In this document: one piece after another, positions 1 through 6,476 of the stretch
How positions within the stretch are numbered: position 1 is the first letter of the stretch
Layout: each line of letters opens with the position of its first letter
Source of the DNA: Peptococcaceae bacterium BRH_c23
GTDB taxonomy: Bacteria > Bacillota_B > Desulfitobacteriia > Desulfitobacteriales > Desulfitobacteriaceae
NCBI GenBank assembly: GCA_000961805.1
Contig: LADV01000051.1
Span: 1 to 13,934, forward strand
DNA: 13,934 nt
Direction of reading: 5' to 3'
Translations under genes and position numbers: made by a program
Notes under the pieces: generated by a model
What the model saw: the letters and a program-made list of their open reading frames with translations, nothing else
What the model was told of the DNA's origin: nothing
The model's database searches: none

Positions 1-899
1 TTAAAGTCCTCCAGGATACTCTCGCCATCTGCTCTGTCCGGGGTAGCCGTAAGCCCCAGAGTAAATTCAGGTCTGAAATAACTCAAAACCTTCCTATAAG
101 TATCTGCCGTTCCATGATGGCATTCATCGACGATGATATAGCTAAAGTCATCCGGTTTAAACCGTTCTAGATTTCTGGCAACACTCTGAATACTGCTGCA
201 AACAATATAAGCGTCTTTCGCTTTTTCTTCAGCAACATAGAGGCCTGTCTCCGCCTGATCCCAAAGTTCTTCAAACGTGCCTTTAGCCTGGGTGATTAGT
301 TCTTTGGTATGGGCTAAAAACAGAGTTTTTTTCCCGACTCGTTTGGCATCGCTGACTGCGGTCACAGTTTTCCCAGTGACCGTAGCATGATAAAGCAGAG
401 CGATACTCTCTCCTTGATCACGCATGGTCTGCAGGCTGTCTAAAGCAGCTTGTTGATGCTCGCGTAGTTCAATGACCTTGCCCTTTTGCTTAGGCAGATA
501 ATCCTCCAACATTCTAAAGGAGGGTATTTCCCCGACAAAAATCCGCAGCTCGTCCTTGACCTTCTCAGGTTGGTGCTTCAGTTGGTTGTATACCCAGCGG
601 TAAATCTTCCAGTTATGATAGATCAGGCTGTTTTGCTTGGTAAGGTCATCATAATATTTATTAGAAGAAACCTTATGGGGGTTATGATAGGTTTCACCGT
701 CGATCTCTATGGCTATTTTTAAATCTTCACTTTCCAGAGCAAAATCAATGGAGCGTCTATTGCCATAAATATCTGTGACCGGATACTGAAGAAATAGATA
801 TTGGGCTTGATCCGGACCAAAGGTATCACAGAACAGCTCGACAAAGAGATCTTCGGCGATACTGCCCAGGCTGATCTTCTGCTTGATCTTTTCTGTCAA
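1..899 (-). CDS. Nuclease-helicase fusion: DUF559/Vsr-like domain plus SF2 DEAD/DEAH helicase (3' end outside window)
   Basis: About 299 codons are visible and the frame is open at the left edge, so only the N-terminal part is present. Residues ~40-105 look like a PD-(D/E)XK nuclease of the DUF559/Vsr type: IDFAL (Asp52), then IAIEIDGETYH (Glu65, Asp67, His72). Residues ~145-299 are the first RecA lobe of an SF2 helicase: HATVTGKT at 171-178, VDECHH at 257-262, LTATPDR at 283-289. Family knowledge suggests ATP-driven movement on DNA coupled to cleavage. The start is TTG at 899: an in-frame TGA lies three codons upstream, and a GAGGGG ribosome binding site overlaps the stop codon of the MazG-like gene 14 bp upstream, so the two are probably co-translated. 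Walker A has Val174 where this family normally has Gly; this may weaken ATP use or be tolerated. The role (defence or repair) is inferred. Confidence 0.85.
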   Translation of the reverse strand, partial: MTEKIKQKISLGSIAEDLFVELFCDTFGPDQAQYLFLQYPVTDIYGNRRSIDFALESEDLKIAIEIDGETYHNPHKVSSNKYYDDLTKQNSLIYHNWKIYRWVYNQLKHQPEKVKDELRIFVGEIPSFRMLEDYLPKQKGKVIELREHQQAALDSLQTMRDQGESIALLYHATVTGKTVTAVSDAKRVGKKTLFLAHTKELITQAKGTFEELWDQAETGLYVAEEKAKDAYIVCSSIQSVARNLERFKPDDFSYIIVDECHHGTADTYRKVLSYFRPEFTLGLTATPDRADGESILEDF

Positions 900-913
900 T
901 TTGATTCAACCCC

Positions 914-1234
914 TCAATCGTCGATAACTTCTTTAAGCAGTAACTTATCCTGGAAAGCGCCTCTCTCCTCAACCTTTTGCTTTCTGATAACTTCGAAGTC
1001 CTGCAGAGATACGTCTTTATGTTCCAAGATCGCATAAACAACTTCAACCAAGTCTGCCAGTTCTTCAACACTCTGGCTGTCTAGATATTCCTGAAGTTCT
1101 TCACCTAATTTTGCGTTTAATAATTCTAGGTATTCCTTACCGGAGACCTCTTCTAAGATGGCCTGTTTTCCACTTTGTTCGATGATTTGGGGTATTTTAT
1201 CACGAATAAGTTTATTGTAGACCTTTACACTCAT
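914..1234 (-). CDS. MazG-like nucleotide pyrophosphohydrolase (phosphoribosyl-ATP pyrophosphohydrolase-like)
   Basis: A 106-residue all-alpha NTP pyrophosphohydrolase of the short MazG/HisE-like superfamily. It opens with VYNKLIRDKIPQII, the hallmark of this subgroup. The metal-binding pattern EExxE (Glu45, Glu46, Glu49) is followed by ELAD (Glu58, Asp61), the MazG Mg2+ site. Such enzymes cleave nucleoside triphosphates to monophosphate plus PPi; the substrate here is unknown, and a role in histidine synthesis is unlikely because no his genes are nearby. I chose ATG at 1234 because the family begins at MSVKVYNK; an AAAGGA lies about 13 nt upstream, which is long. The frame is open to 1288, so a longer form is possible. 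It ends 14 bp before the helicase start and is probably its operon partner. Confidence 0.85.
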   Translation of the reverse strand: MSVKVYNKLIRDKIPQIIEQSGKQAILEEVSGKEYLELLNAKLGEELQEYLDSQSVEELADLVEVVYAILEHKDVSLQDFEVIRKQKVEERGAFQDKLLLKEVIDD

Positions 1235-1294
1235 GATTTTCACACGATCCTTTATAGAAAAATGGAGCATATTATCGAGTATATGCATAAATTC

Positions 1295-1342
1295 TGCATT
1301 ATTCTGTTAAGTCCTGCCAATAACTGTTCCTTTTTGCATTAT
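1295..1342. repeat. Pair of TGCATTAT direct repeats upstream of the MazG-like gene
   Basis: TGCATTAT occurs at 1295-1302 and 1335-1342, 40 bp apart, in the 5' region of the MazG-like/helicase operon. A near-palindromic TATGCATA lies beside the first copy. This could be an operator or simply AT-rich chance. No convincing promoter was found between 1240 and 1430, though the terminator at 1437-1482 implies that a new transcript must start here. Confidence 0.25.
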
Positions 1343-1436
1343 TTATGAAGTATTTTGGCATAGGTTTTGTATATTGCTTGAATCATATCACTTATCGCGG
1401 ACATTTATTTGCAGTCAAAAATCGCATCCTTTAGTT

Positions 1437-1482
1437 GAAAAGCAAAGCACTCCAAGCCCAGGCAAATATGGGCATGAAGTGC
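1437..1482 (-). terminator. Intrinsic terminator downstream of the AAA_14/DUF4143 ATPase gene
   Basis: A 14-nt arm (1447-1460) pairs with 1469-1482 around an 8-nt loop, with one mismatch and one G-U pair as read on the minus strand. It is followed in the minus direction by TTTGCTTTTC. It lies about 140 nt after the ATPase stop codon. The other side (ATTTATAT) is also AT-rich, so it may act in both directions. It separates the ATPase from the MazG-like operon. Confidence 0.7.
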
Positions 1483-1620
1483 ATTTATATCATACTCCTT
1501 ATTAAAAGTTCAACATGGGATCACGAAGGAACAACTACCTCAATCGCTTTTTCACCATTTCTTCCACTCTTGTTTTTCTTCCGGAGTGCGATCAACTCCC
1601 CTTAGAGACCATCGGTAAAC

Positions 1621-3084
1621 CTACATCTTTGCAGCATATCCCTCTTTTTCCGCATTTCCAAGCAAATACAAAAAGGCTGAAGCAGGTATCCGTACAACGG
1701 GTATCCTAGTATTATGAGAGGTAACGCCATAATCCTCTGCCCTTTTTGTGATGATCAAAGCACCTTGTGCCTTCACACGTTCATCATTCGCAAGCTCGAT
1801 AATTGCATCTGTTTCTTTGACATGTGTATCTTCGCGATATTTCACTTCACACAAAATCCGGCCGGCAGGAAGTTCAACGACCACATCAACTTCTTTTTCG
1901 TTATCTTTCAGCCTTCGATAATAACCAACCTGCGCATTTGTTGTATAGTAGAATGCTGCAATATGCTTATACACGCTTGTTTCCACCATAATTCCCATTT
2001 CTTTAGGATCAGTTATAACATCCTCCAGCATCAAAACGGCATTGCGTATGGCGGCATCGGCCACATAGATTTTCGAACGACCTTTTAGAATTCCTTTTCC
2101 ATCAACCCCAATCGGGTCGCTGATATAAATCAAGTTCGCCTCTTTCAAAAACTGAATATAGTTTGTAAGAGTAGCTTTGTTCATATCATCGAGTTCTTTA
2201 GACATTGTTGTAATGTTTATAATGTTGGAGGATTTCATACAAAGGTATAAAAACACCTTTTCAAGTTGCAGAGGATTTCTGACATTAAATAATGTCAGGA
2301 CATCTCTTTTAATGACTTTATCAACTACATCTTCACGCAGCATTCTTTGGGAAAATATGTCATCGTTCGACAGGGCTAGCTCAGGAAATCCCCCCACCGT
2401 TAGATAACGATTGAAATGCTGTTGAAGTGGCGAAAGCTTGGTCATCAGCTCACTGAAATCACCTTTATCGATTTTATATAGCTGTGTTGGCCGAATACCC
2501 TGCCCGAGCTGCGGCCTTACAGATATTTGCAGCAAATCGCAATATTCATAGAATGATAAGGTTGGTATTTTCAGTACACTCCAACGTCCTACGCCGCTGT
2601 CTGCTGAACCTTTTTCAAGCGCTGGGCTTGCAGAGCCAGTGGCGACCAGACGTAAATGGGGATGTGTATCATACAGTGTTTTGATCCATACCTCCCAGTC
2701 TTCAGCATATTGTACCTCATCAAAGAAGAAATAGAGTTCTTCTTCGGTAGGGTAGGCATTTTTATAGGCTCTTAAAACGCCGTCAAAACCACCGAGCTTT
2801 AAGATAGGGTTATCAAAAGACAAATATACAATGTTTCTTGCTGGAACTCCTTTTTGTAGAAGGCTCTGTATGAGCTGGTACATGATTGTGGTTTTTCCCA
2901 CTCGTCTTGCACCCGATAGTATTACAAATCTGCGCAGATCCTTGTGCAAAAGCAGCTTCTCCGCTTCATAGTAGGCAAACCTATGGTGGGGAGGTGCTGT
3001 TTTTTCAGAAATAGGCACTCCCTTCCACCATGGATTATATTGAATTAACAAATTTAAGAGTTTCTCATCCGTAAACATGATCAC
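1621..3084 (-). CDS. AAA_14 ATPase with C-terminal DUF4143 (stand-alone ATP-binding protein)
   Basis: 487 residues, the usual length for this family. The N-terminal AAA_14 P-loop domain has Walker A GARRVGKT (58-65), Walker B YFFFDEVQ (Asp122, Glu123) and the sensor-like VATGSAS (147-153). A winged-helix-like segment spans ~275-325. The C-terminal DUF4143 is PD-(D/E)XK-like: Asp400 in EVDVVVE and Glu413/Lys415 in CEVKYR. The family is widespread in bacteria and archaea, often as many paralogues, and its cellular role is unsettled. The start at 3084 is GTG, 7 nt after GAGGTG; ATG two codons later (3078) is an alternative but is 13 nt from that site. It has its own consensus promoter and terminator. 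The stop is TAG, after which the same frame stays open for 22 codons. Confidence 0.9.
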   Translation of the reverse strand: MIMFTDEKLLNLLIQYNPWWKGVPISEKTAPPHHRFAYYEAEKLLLHKDLRRFVILSGARRVGKTTIMYQLIQSLLQKGVPARNIVYLSFDNPILKLGGFDGVLRAYKNAYPTEEELYFFFDEVQYAEDWEVWIKTLYDTHPHLRLVATGSASPALEKGSADSGVGRWSVLKIPTLSFYEYCDLLQISVRPQLGQGIRPTQLYKIDKGDFSELMTKLSPLQQHFNRYLTVGGFPELALSNDDIFSQRMLREDVVDKVIKRDVLTLFNVRNPLQLEKVFLYLCMKSSNIINITTMSKELDDMNKATLTNYIQFLKEANLIYISDPIGVDGKGILKGRSKIYVADAAIRNAVLMLEDVITDPKEMGIMVETSVYKHIAAFYYTTNAQVGYYRRLKDNEKEVDVVVELPAGRILCEVKYREDTHVKETDAIIELANDERVKAQGALIITKRAEDYGVTSHNTRIPVVRIPASAFLYLLGNAEKEGYAAKM

Positions 3085-3103
3085 AGCACATCACCTCATC
3101 CGA

Positions 3104-3132
3104 ATTAAATATCATACCAAGCATTTTGTCAA
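3104..3132 (-). promoter_or_regulatory. Sigma-A type promoter of the ATPase gene
   Basis: Read on the minus strand: -35 TTGACA (3132-3127), exactly 17 bp spacer, -10 TTTAAT (3109-3104). The -35 is a perfect consensus and the -10 matches 5 of 6. It lies about 20 bp upstream of the GTG start at 3084. Confidence 0.7.
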
Positions 3133-3156
3133 TAACTATTAACACTATACTATCCA

Positions 3157-3176
3157 TTATGTCAGGTTTTATGTCA
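3157..3176. repeat. Tandem TTATGTCA direct repeat upstream of the ATPase promoter
   Basis: TTATGTCA at 3157-3164 and again at 3169-3176, 12-bp period, about 25 bp upstream of the -35 box of the ATPase promoter. It could be a regulator site. It overlaps the 3' end of the small open frame at 3174-3299, so it may be fortuitous. Confidence 0.25.
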
Positions 3177-3299
3177 AGAAGGCTTATCTTTCCTCTTGCT
3201 CAAAACTGCCTTTAGCTTTTCCACAAGTGGAATATCTGCCAAGGCAAAGTCATATAAATCCAACTCATGGCAATTAACCCAAGCTATGTTGATTATGTC
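3174..3299 (-). pseudogene. Possible 3' remnant of an unrecognised gene
   Basis: A 41-codon frame between two stops, with no usable start or ribosome binding site. It translates to a protein-like sequence including WVNCHELDLYDFALAD and VEKLKAVLSKRKDKPS, ending in TGA. Its composition looks like the C-terminus of a real soluble protein. I do not recognise the family. It lies just after the sensor kinase stop codon (3316) on the same strand. It may also be a chance frame. Confidence 0.3.
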
Positions 3300-3315
3300 T
3301 TAATGGGTCAGATAC

Positions 3316-4716
3316 CTAATGCTTTGGTAATGTTATTTCGAATACGGCTCCTGTTTGACCGTTATCTGCCCGGATGCTCCCGCCCATAAACTCTACAGCA
3401 GATTTAGCAATGGCTAACCCGAGACCGAAATTTCCTCCTTTACCCTTATAAAACCTTTCGAAAATATGGGATAAATCCGCTTCCGGTATGCCGTCACCAT
3501 CATCCGCTATTCGAATGACTGCGGAATTTCCAGCTTCTAGTAAAGTTATGCTCACCGAAGATTTGGCGTAACGCAGGCAATTCGATACGATGTTGATTAC
3601 TGCCTGTGATAAAAGCGTATCCTCCGCCAGTACGTATACAGGCTTATTCGGCAGGACAAGTGCTAGTTCACGTTGATGTTTTGCTGCAAGGCCGTCGAGA
3701 CGCTGGACATATTCCTTGAGGATATTCCCCAAGTCAACTTGGGGGAGTTCCTTGCTGTACGTCTGGCTTTCAATACGTGACAGTGTCAGCAGCTCTTCTA
3801 CTAATGAACCCAGCCGTTTGCTTTCGCTGTGAATGATTTGGGAGGCATGTTTTACATCGGGAAGCACCCCGTTAATAACACCTTCTGCATATCCCTGGAT
3901 AGACATAAGAGGAGTTTTCAGTTCATGAGAAGCATTCTGCAGGAATGCTTTTTGCGATTTATCATAGGCTTCAAGCTTAGCGGACATCTCACCAATACTT
4001 TGTTTAAGCATCTGCAGTTCAAGAATATCATTATTACTGGTCTGAAGCGGAGCGGAGAAGTCACCCGAACCGATGTCTCTGGTTAGTCTGCACAGCTCGC
4101 CGACGGGGCGTGTAATCCGGATTGATAAACGATGGGCCAGCCACACGGCCAGTAAGGCTCCGAACAGCATAATGCTTATTAAAATAAGATTGATAAAACG
4201 GACTAAGGCGATCTCCTTATCCGCATGGGATACAAAAATAACAGCCGGACTCCCGGCATTTGTGACCGGGTATGACAGGACAAAGTATTTATCTTTCCCG
4301 ATGCGGATGGTATATACTTGGTGATCCTTCATTGAAGGAAGCTTCCCACTGAGTCGTTTTATTAACTGATTGTTGATAAAACTACCGGAACTGTTTGTAT
4401 CCCTGAGCGGAGAAAAAAGTTCCTGATCCCGACTGTAGAAAAGCATCTCAGTGTTCACTGCTAATTGAGAAGAGCGCAGAGCTCTGTAGAGGTTGGCAAA
4501 AGGAGCAGCTAAATTTGCCGAGGCAGTGTTTCGGATATCCGGCAGTTCTTTTTTCACCACGCCTTCCATGGTCTTCACAACACCGTGCAGTTCAGTCCTG
4601 GCATTTCGATCTAAATAATAGTTTACCGAGAGATTGAATAATAGCAGTGTTATGAGTGGAAACACCGTGATCATGATTACAAAGGGAGTAACAATAGCGT
4701 TTTTAATCGGCTTCAC
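3316..4716 (-). CDS. Sensor histidine kinase, membrane-bound, HAMP-HisKA-HATPase_c
   Basis: 466 residues. TM1 is ~7-29, an extracytoplasmic sensor region ~30-171 (no recognised ligand fold), and TM2 ~172-194. A HAMP linker spans ~195-247. The dimerisation/phosphoacceptor box is NASHELKTPL, with His264. The ATP-binding domain has the N box NIVSNCLRYA (375-384), G1 DDGDGI (405-410), F box IFERFYKG and G2 GNFGLGLAIAKS. All key residues are present, so it should be active. The start is GTG at 4716, only 3 nt after the regulator's TAA stop; the GGGGGAG at the regulator's end is its ribosome binding site, so the two are translationally coupled. The cognate regulator is the gene just upstream. The signal is unknown; envelope stress is an inference from the divergent secreted protein. 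Confidence 0.95.
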   Translation of the reverse strand: MKPIKNAIVTPFVIMITVFPLITLLLFNLSVNYYLDRNARTELHGVVKTMEGVVKKELPDIRNTASANLAAPFANLYRALRSSQLAVNTEMLFYSRDQELFSPLRDTNSSGSFINNQLIKRLSGKLPSMKDHQVYTIRIGKDKYFVLSYPVTNAGSPAVIFVSHADKEIALVRFINLILISIMLFGALLAVWLAHRLSIRITRPVGELCRLTRDIGSGDFSAPLQTSNNDILELQMLKQSIGEMSAKLEAYDKSQKAFLQNASHELKTPLMSIQGYAEGVINGVLPDVKHASQIIHSESKRLGSLVEELLTLSRIESQTYSKELPQVDLGNILKEYVQRLDGLAAKHQRELALVLPNKPVYVLAEDTLLSQAVINIVSNCLRYAKSSVSITLLEAGNSAVIRIADDGDGIPEADLSHIFERFYKGKGGNFGLGLAIAKSAVEFMGGSIRADNGQTGAVFEITLPKH

Positions 4717-4719
4717 AAA

Positions 4720-5412
4720 TTATTCTCCCCCTTCGCTTAGCTTGAATCCAAATCCCCAGACAGATTCAATCTTAACACTGCAATTGACTGCGGCAAGCTT
4801 TTTGCGCAGACGTTTTACCACATCATCTGTGGCCCGGGAGTCAACCTCAAAATCAAACTTCCAAACATTTTTCAAGAGCTCATCCCGGGATACGGCACGG
4901 GTGCTGTTTTGCATTAGATATACCATCAAAGCCAACTCCGTTGGAGTCAGATCAAACGGACTTCCATCTACCTTTGCTTCTCTGGTGGCTGCATTGATAT
5001 TCAAATTGCCGGCTGCCAAGATGTGCTTGGAAGTGCCGCCTGTATCCAATTCCAATCTGCGGAACAATGCTTTGACTCTGGCCACCAGTTCCATAGGAGA
5101 AAAAGGTTTTGTCATGTAATCATCCGAACCAAGTGTAATCCCTGTTATCCGGTCGATTTCACTGTCTCTTGCGGACACAATAATAATAAGGGTATTACTG
5201 CAATTTCGAATCTGTGTACATACAGAAAGTCCGTCTGTCCCCGGCATCATAATGTCAAGAATGACTAAATCAGCAGGTTTTTTCAAAAACGCAGCCAATA
5301 AGTCATCCCCATTCGCAAAAGATTTCACTTCAAATCCTTCATTAGACAAAAACATATTAATTAAGCCGCGTATATTTTCATCATCATCCGCTAGGTATAT
5401 TAATTTTTTCAT
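4720..5412 (-). CDS. OmpR/PhoB-family response regulator
   Basis: 230 residues. Receiver domain ~3-115: acidic pocket Asp9/Asp10, phosphoacceptor Asp53 in LVILDIMMPG, Ser80, Lys102 in TKPFSP. The C-terminal winged-helix DNA-binding domain (~130-228) shows LTPTELALMVYLM, the recognition helix region SRATDDVVKRLRKKL, and the closing WGFGFKL hairpin. ATG at 5412 follows AAGGAAGTGAGAG. First gene of a two-gene operon with the kinase. Family members bind tandem direct repeats with ~11-bp period, and such a repeat lies at 5467-5486 just upstream, so autoregulation and control of the divergent coiled-coil gene are likely. Confidence 0.95.
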   Translation of the reverse strand: MKKLIYLADDDENIRGLINMFLSNEGFEVKSFANGDDLLAAFLKKPADLVILDIMMPGTDGLSVCTQIRNCSNTLIIIVSARDSEIDRITGITLGSDDYMTKPFSPMELVARVKALFRRLELDTGGTSKHILAAGNLNINAATREAKVDGSPFDLTPTELALMVYLMQNSTRAVSRDELLKNVWKFDFEVDSRATDDVVKRLRKKLAAVNCSVKIESVWGFGFKLSEGGE

Positions 5413-5434
5413 CTTCTCTCACTTCCTTGACACT

Positions 5435-5463
5435 ATTGTAGCCTATTCTTTTTAAGATAAAAA
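5435..5463 (-). promoter_or_regulatory. Candidate promoter of the response regulator-kinase operon
   Basis: On the minus strand a good -10, TACAAT (5440-5435), is preceded by 17 bp and a poor -35, TTTTTA (5463-5458). The weak -35 lies 3 bp from the direct-repeat box, the layout expected for an activator-dependent OmpR-type promoter. Confidence 0.45.
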
Positions 5464-5467
5464 GAAT
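5445..5467. repeat. Perfect 10-bp inverted repeat in the divergent intergenic region
   Basis: ATTCTTTTTA (5445-5454), spacer AGA, TAAAAAGAAT (5458-5467). It is AT-only apart from one C/G pair, so it is poor as a terminator. It covers the spacer and -35 of the regulator promoter and could be a repressor operator. Confidence 0.45.
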
Positions 5468-5486
5468 TGCCACAGCTTTGCCACAG
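5467..5486. promoter_or_regulatory. Tandem TTGCCACAG repeat, probable OmpR-type regulator box
   Basis: TTGCCACAG at 5467-5475 and identically at 5478-5486: 11-bp period, one helical turn, as bound by dimers of OmpR/PhoB-family regulators. A further TTGC falls at 5500, exactly two more periods on. The box lies between the divergent regulator operon and the coiled-coil gene, next to a weak -35 on each side. Binding by the adjacent regulator is inferred. Confidence 0.6.
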
Positions 5487-5494
5487 TTTAACCT

Positions 5495-5524
5495 TTGTTT
5501 TGCACAAACGAAAAACGTTAAGAT
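5495..5524 (+). promoter_or_regulatory. Candidate activated promoter for the coiled-coil gene
   Basis: A weak -35, TTGTTT (5495-5500), 18-bp spacer, -10 TAAGAT (5519-5524; 4 of 6 to consensus). It lies 8 bp downstream of the direct-repeat box, consistent with activator dependence. Confidence 0.35.
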
Positions 5525-5542
5525 AGAGCCAGGAGGTGACAA

Positions 5543-5647
5543 ATTGAGCAGTTGACAGAAGTAGATTCCACTCTAAATAGTTTAAATGAAATTATAAAAA
5601 GCTTGGATGATGTATCAAGTGAGGAATTAAACATCCCAAACCCATAA
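5543..5647 (+). CDS. Possible small ORF (~31-34 aa) upstream of the coiled-coil gene
   Basis: An unusually strong AGGAGGTGA at 5531-5539 precedes an open frame containing TEVDSTLNSLNEIIKSLDD and ending NIPNP, TAA. In this frame the first possible starts are ATT at 5543 (6 nt after AGGAGG) and TTG at 5552 (15 nt after). A TTG ideally placed at 5544 is in another frame and stops after three codons. So it is either a small acidic helical peptide with a rare start, or a gene broken by a one-base indel. It ends 22 bp before the coiled-coil gene and could be in its operon. I do not recognise it. Confidence 0.35.
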   Translation: MEQLTEVDSTLNSLNEIIKSLDDVSSEELNIPNP

Positions 5648-5669
5648 TAAAGAAAAGAGGTTTTGTGAA

Positions 5670-6260
5670 ATGAAAAAAATAATGGTAAACGTACTAGCTG
5701 TAATTTTTACCCTTGTTATGAGTAATGCAGTATTTGCGGCCACTCCGGGTGACGGGAGCAAATTAGACAAAAGGATTGAAACATTGCAGGAAAGACAGCA
5801 GAAGATTGAAGAAACCAAAACCCGTAACCAGGAGAAACAGTCAAAGCTAGCAACAAAGAAAGAGGAATTCGAAGGGTTCAAACTGGATTTAGCGGAGCAC
5901 AGGCAGGATGTACTTAAAAATCGTGAAAACAACATCAGCGTTGTCGAGCAAAACAATCAACTGCGCTTAACCCTGGCTCAAAAGCTAAAAGAGTTAAAAG
6001 ACAGTGGTTCAGTAATTCCAGAAGAAACAACCGCTCAGATAAAAGCTTACAATGCGCAAATCGCTGAACTGGCGAACTCTTTAAAAGATACCAAAGGCCA
6101 GATCAAAGATATTGTAGAGGAATACAAAGGCTTCATCAAGGAAAAGGATTATGCCGCCATGGATACGGCCTTTGCTAAAATAGTTTCCATCCAGACTAAC
6201 CGCTTGGAAATACTTAACCAGATCAACAGTATTCTGCAGAAAATGAATAATTTACTATAA
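5670..6260 (+). CDS. Secreted coiled-coil protein of unknown function
   Basis: 196 residues. A Sec signal peptide (KK, hydrophobic ~5-20, VFA-A cleavage near 23/24) precedes a mature part that is almost all charged helix: ~31-75 and ~85-110 rich in Glu/Lys/Gln with heptad spacing, a break at DSGSVIPEE (~112-120), then ~121-196. No cysteine, no lipobox, no membrane anchor, no enzyme motif. Gross layout recalls small extracytoplasmic helical proteins such as Spy/CpxP, but the LTxxQ motif of those families is not visible, so homology is not claimed. ATG at 5670 follows AGAGG by 9 nt. It is divergent from the two-component operon and shares its probable regulator box, suggesting that it is a target or accessory of that system. 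Confidence 0.8.
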   Translation: MKKIMVNVLAVIFTLVMSNAVFAATPGDGSKLDKRIETLQERQQKIEETKTRNQEKQSKLATKKEEFEGFKLDLAEHRQDVLKNRENNISVVEQNNQLRLTLAQKLKELKDSGSVIPEETTAQIKAYNAQIAELANSLKDTKGQIKDIVEEYKGFIKEKDYAAMDTAFAKIVSIQTNRLEILNQINSILQKMNNLL

Positions 6261-6314
6261 TCTGCTGTCTCGCGTTACTTCATTTTTCTATGCTCAATCG
6301 TGTTAATTAAATAA

Positions 6315-6476
6315 TTAATCCTTACTCATCGATTCCAGCAACTTCTGAAGATATTCTATTTGTTCCGGCGAAAGCTTTCTGGCTGTGTCCACCAGACGGC
6401 GAAGTTCCGGCTCAAGCTGCGGACGTTCCTCGGCAAAAAATTCTGTAAGCGTAATATTGAGAGCCAAACATATTCT
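6315..6476 (-). pseudogene. 3' remnant of an XRE-family HTH regulator gene
   Basis: 53 codons plus TAA. ICLALNITLTEFFAEE is the classic end of an XRE/HTH_3 domain (usually ...LEKICxALNITLxEFF), followed by LSPEQIEYLQKLLESM, the usual C-terminal helix. The DNA-binding helices are missing. The frame meets TAG just upstream at 6479-6477, at the point where another gene's start is joined on. Non-functional as a DNA-binding protein. Confidence 0.75.

Noticed and set aside
826..1071. 81-codon minus-strand frame overlapping the MazG-like gene and the helicase start
   Set aside because: It is out of phase with both recognised proteins and has no motif.
1431..1484. 17-codon ORF (MHFMPIFAWAWSALLFN) on the minus strand after AAGGAG, a possible leader peptide
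   Set aside because: Its sequence is the two arms of the terminator hairpin at 1447-1482, which explains its apparent structure; no attenuated gene follows closely.
1714..2088. Open frame on the plus strand inside the AAA_14 ATPase gene
   Set aside because: Shadow of the well-supported minus-strand gene; Cys/Phe-rich translation with no family resemblance.
4634..5119. 161-codon plus-strand frame over the kinase-regulator junction
   Set aside because: It lies across two conserved minus-strand genes, has Ser/Leu-rich low-information translation and no ribosome binding site.
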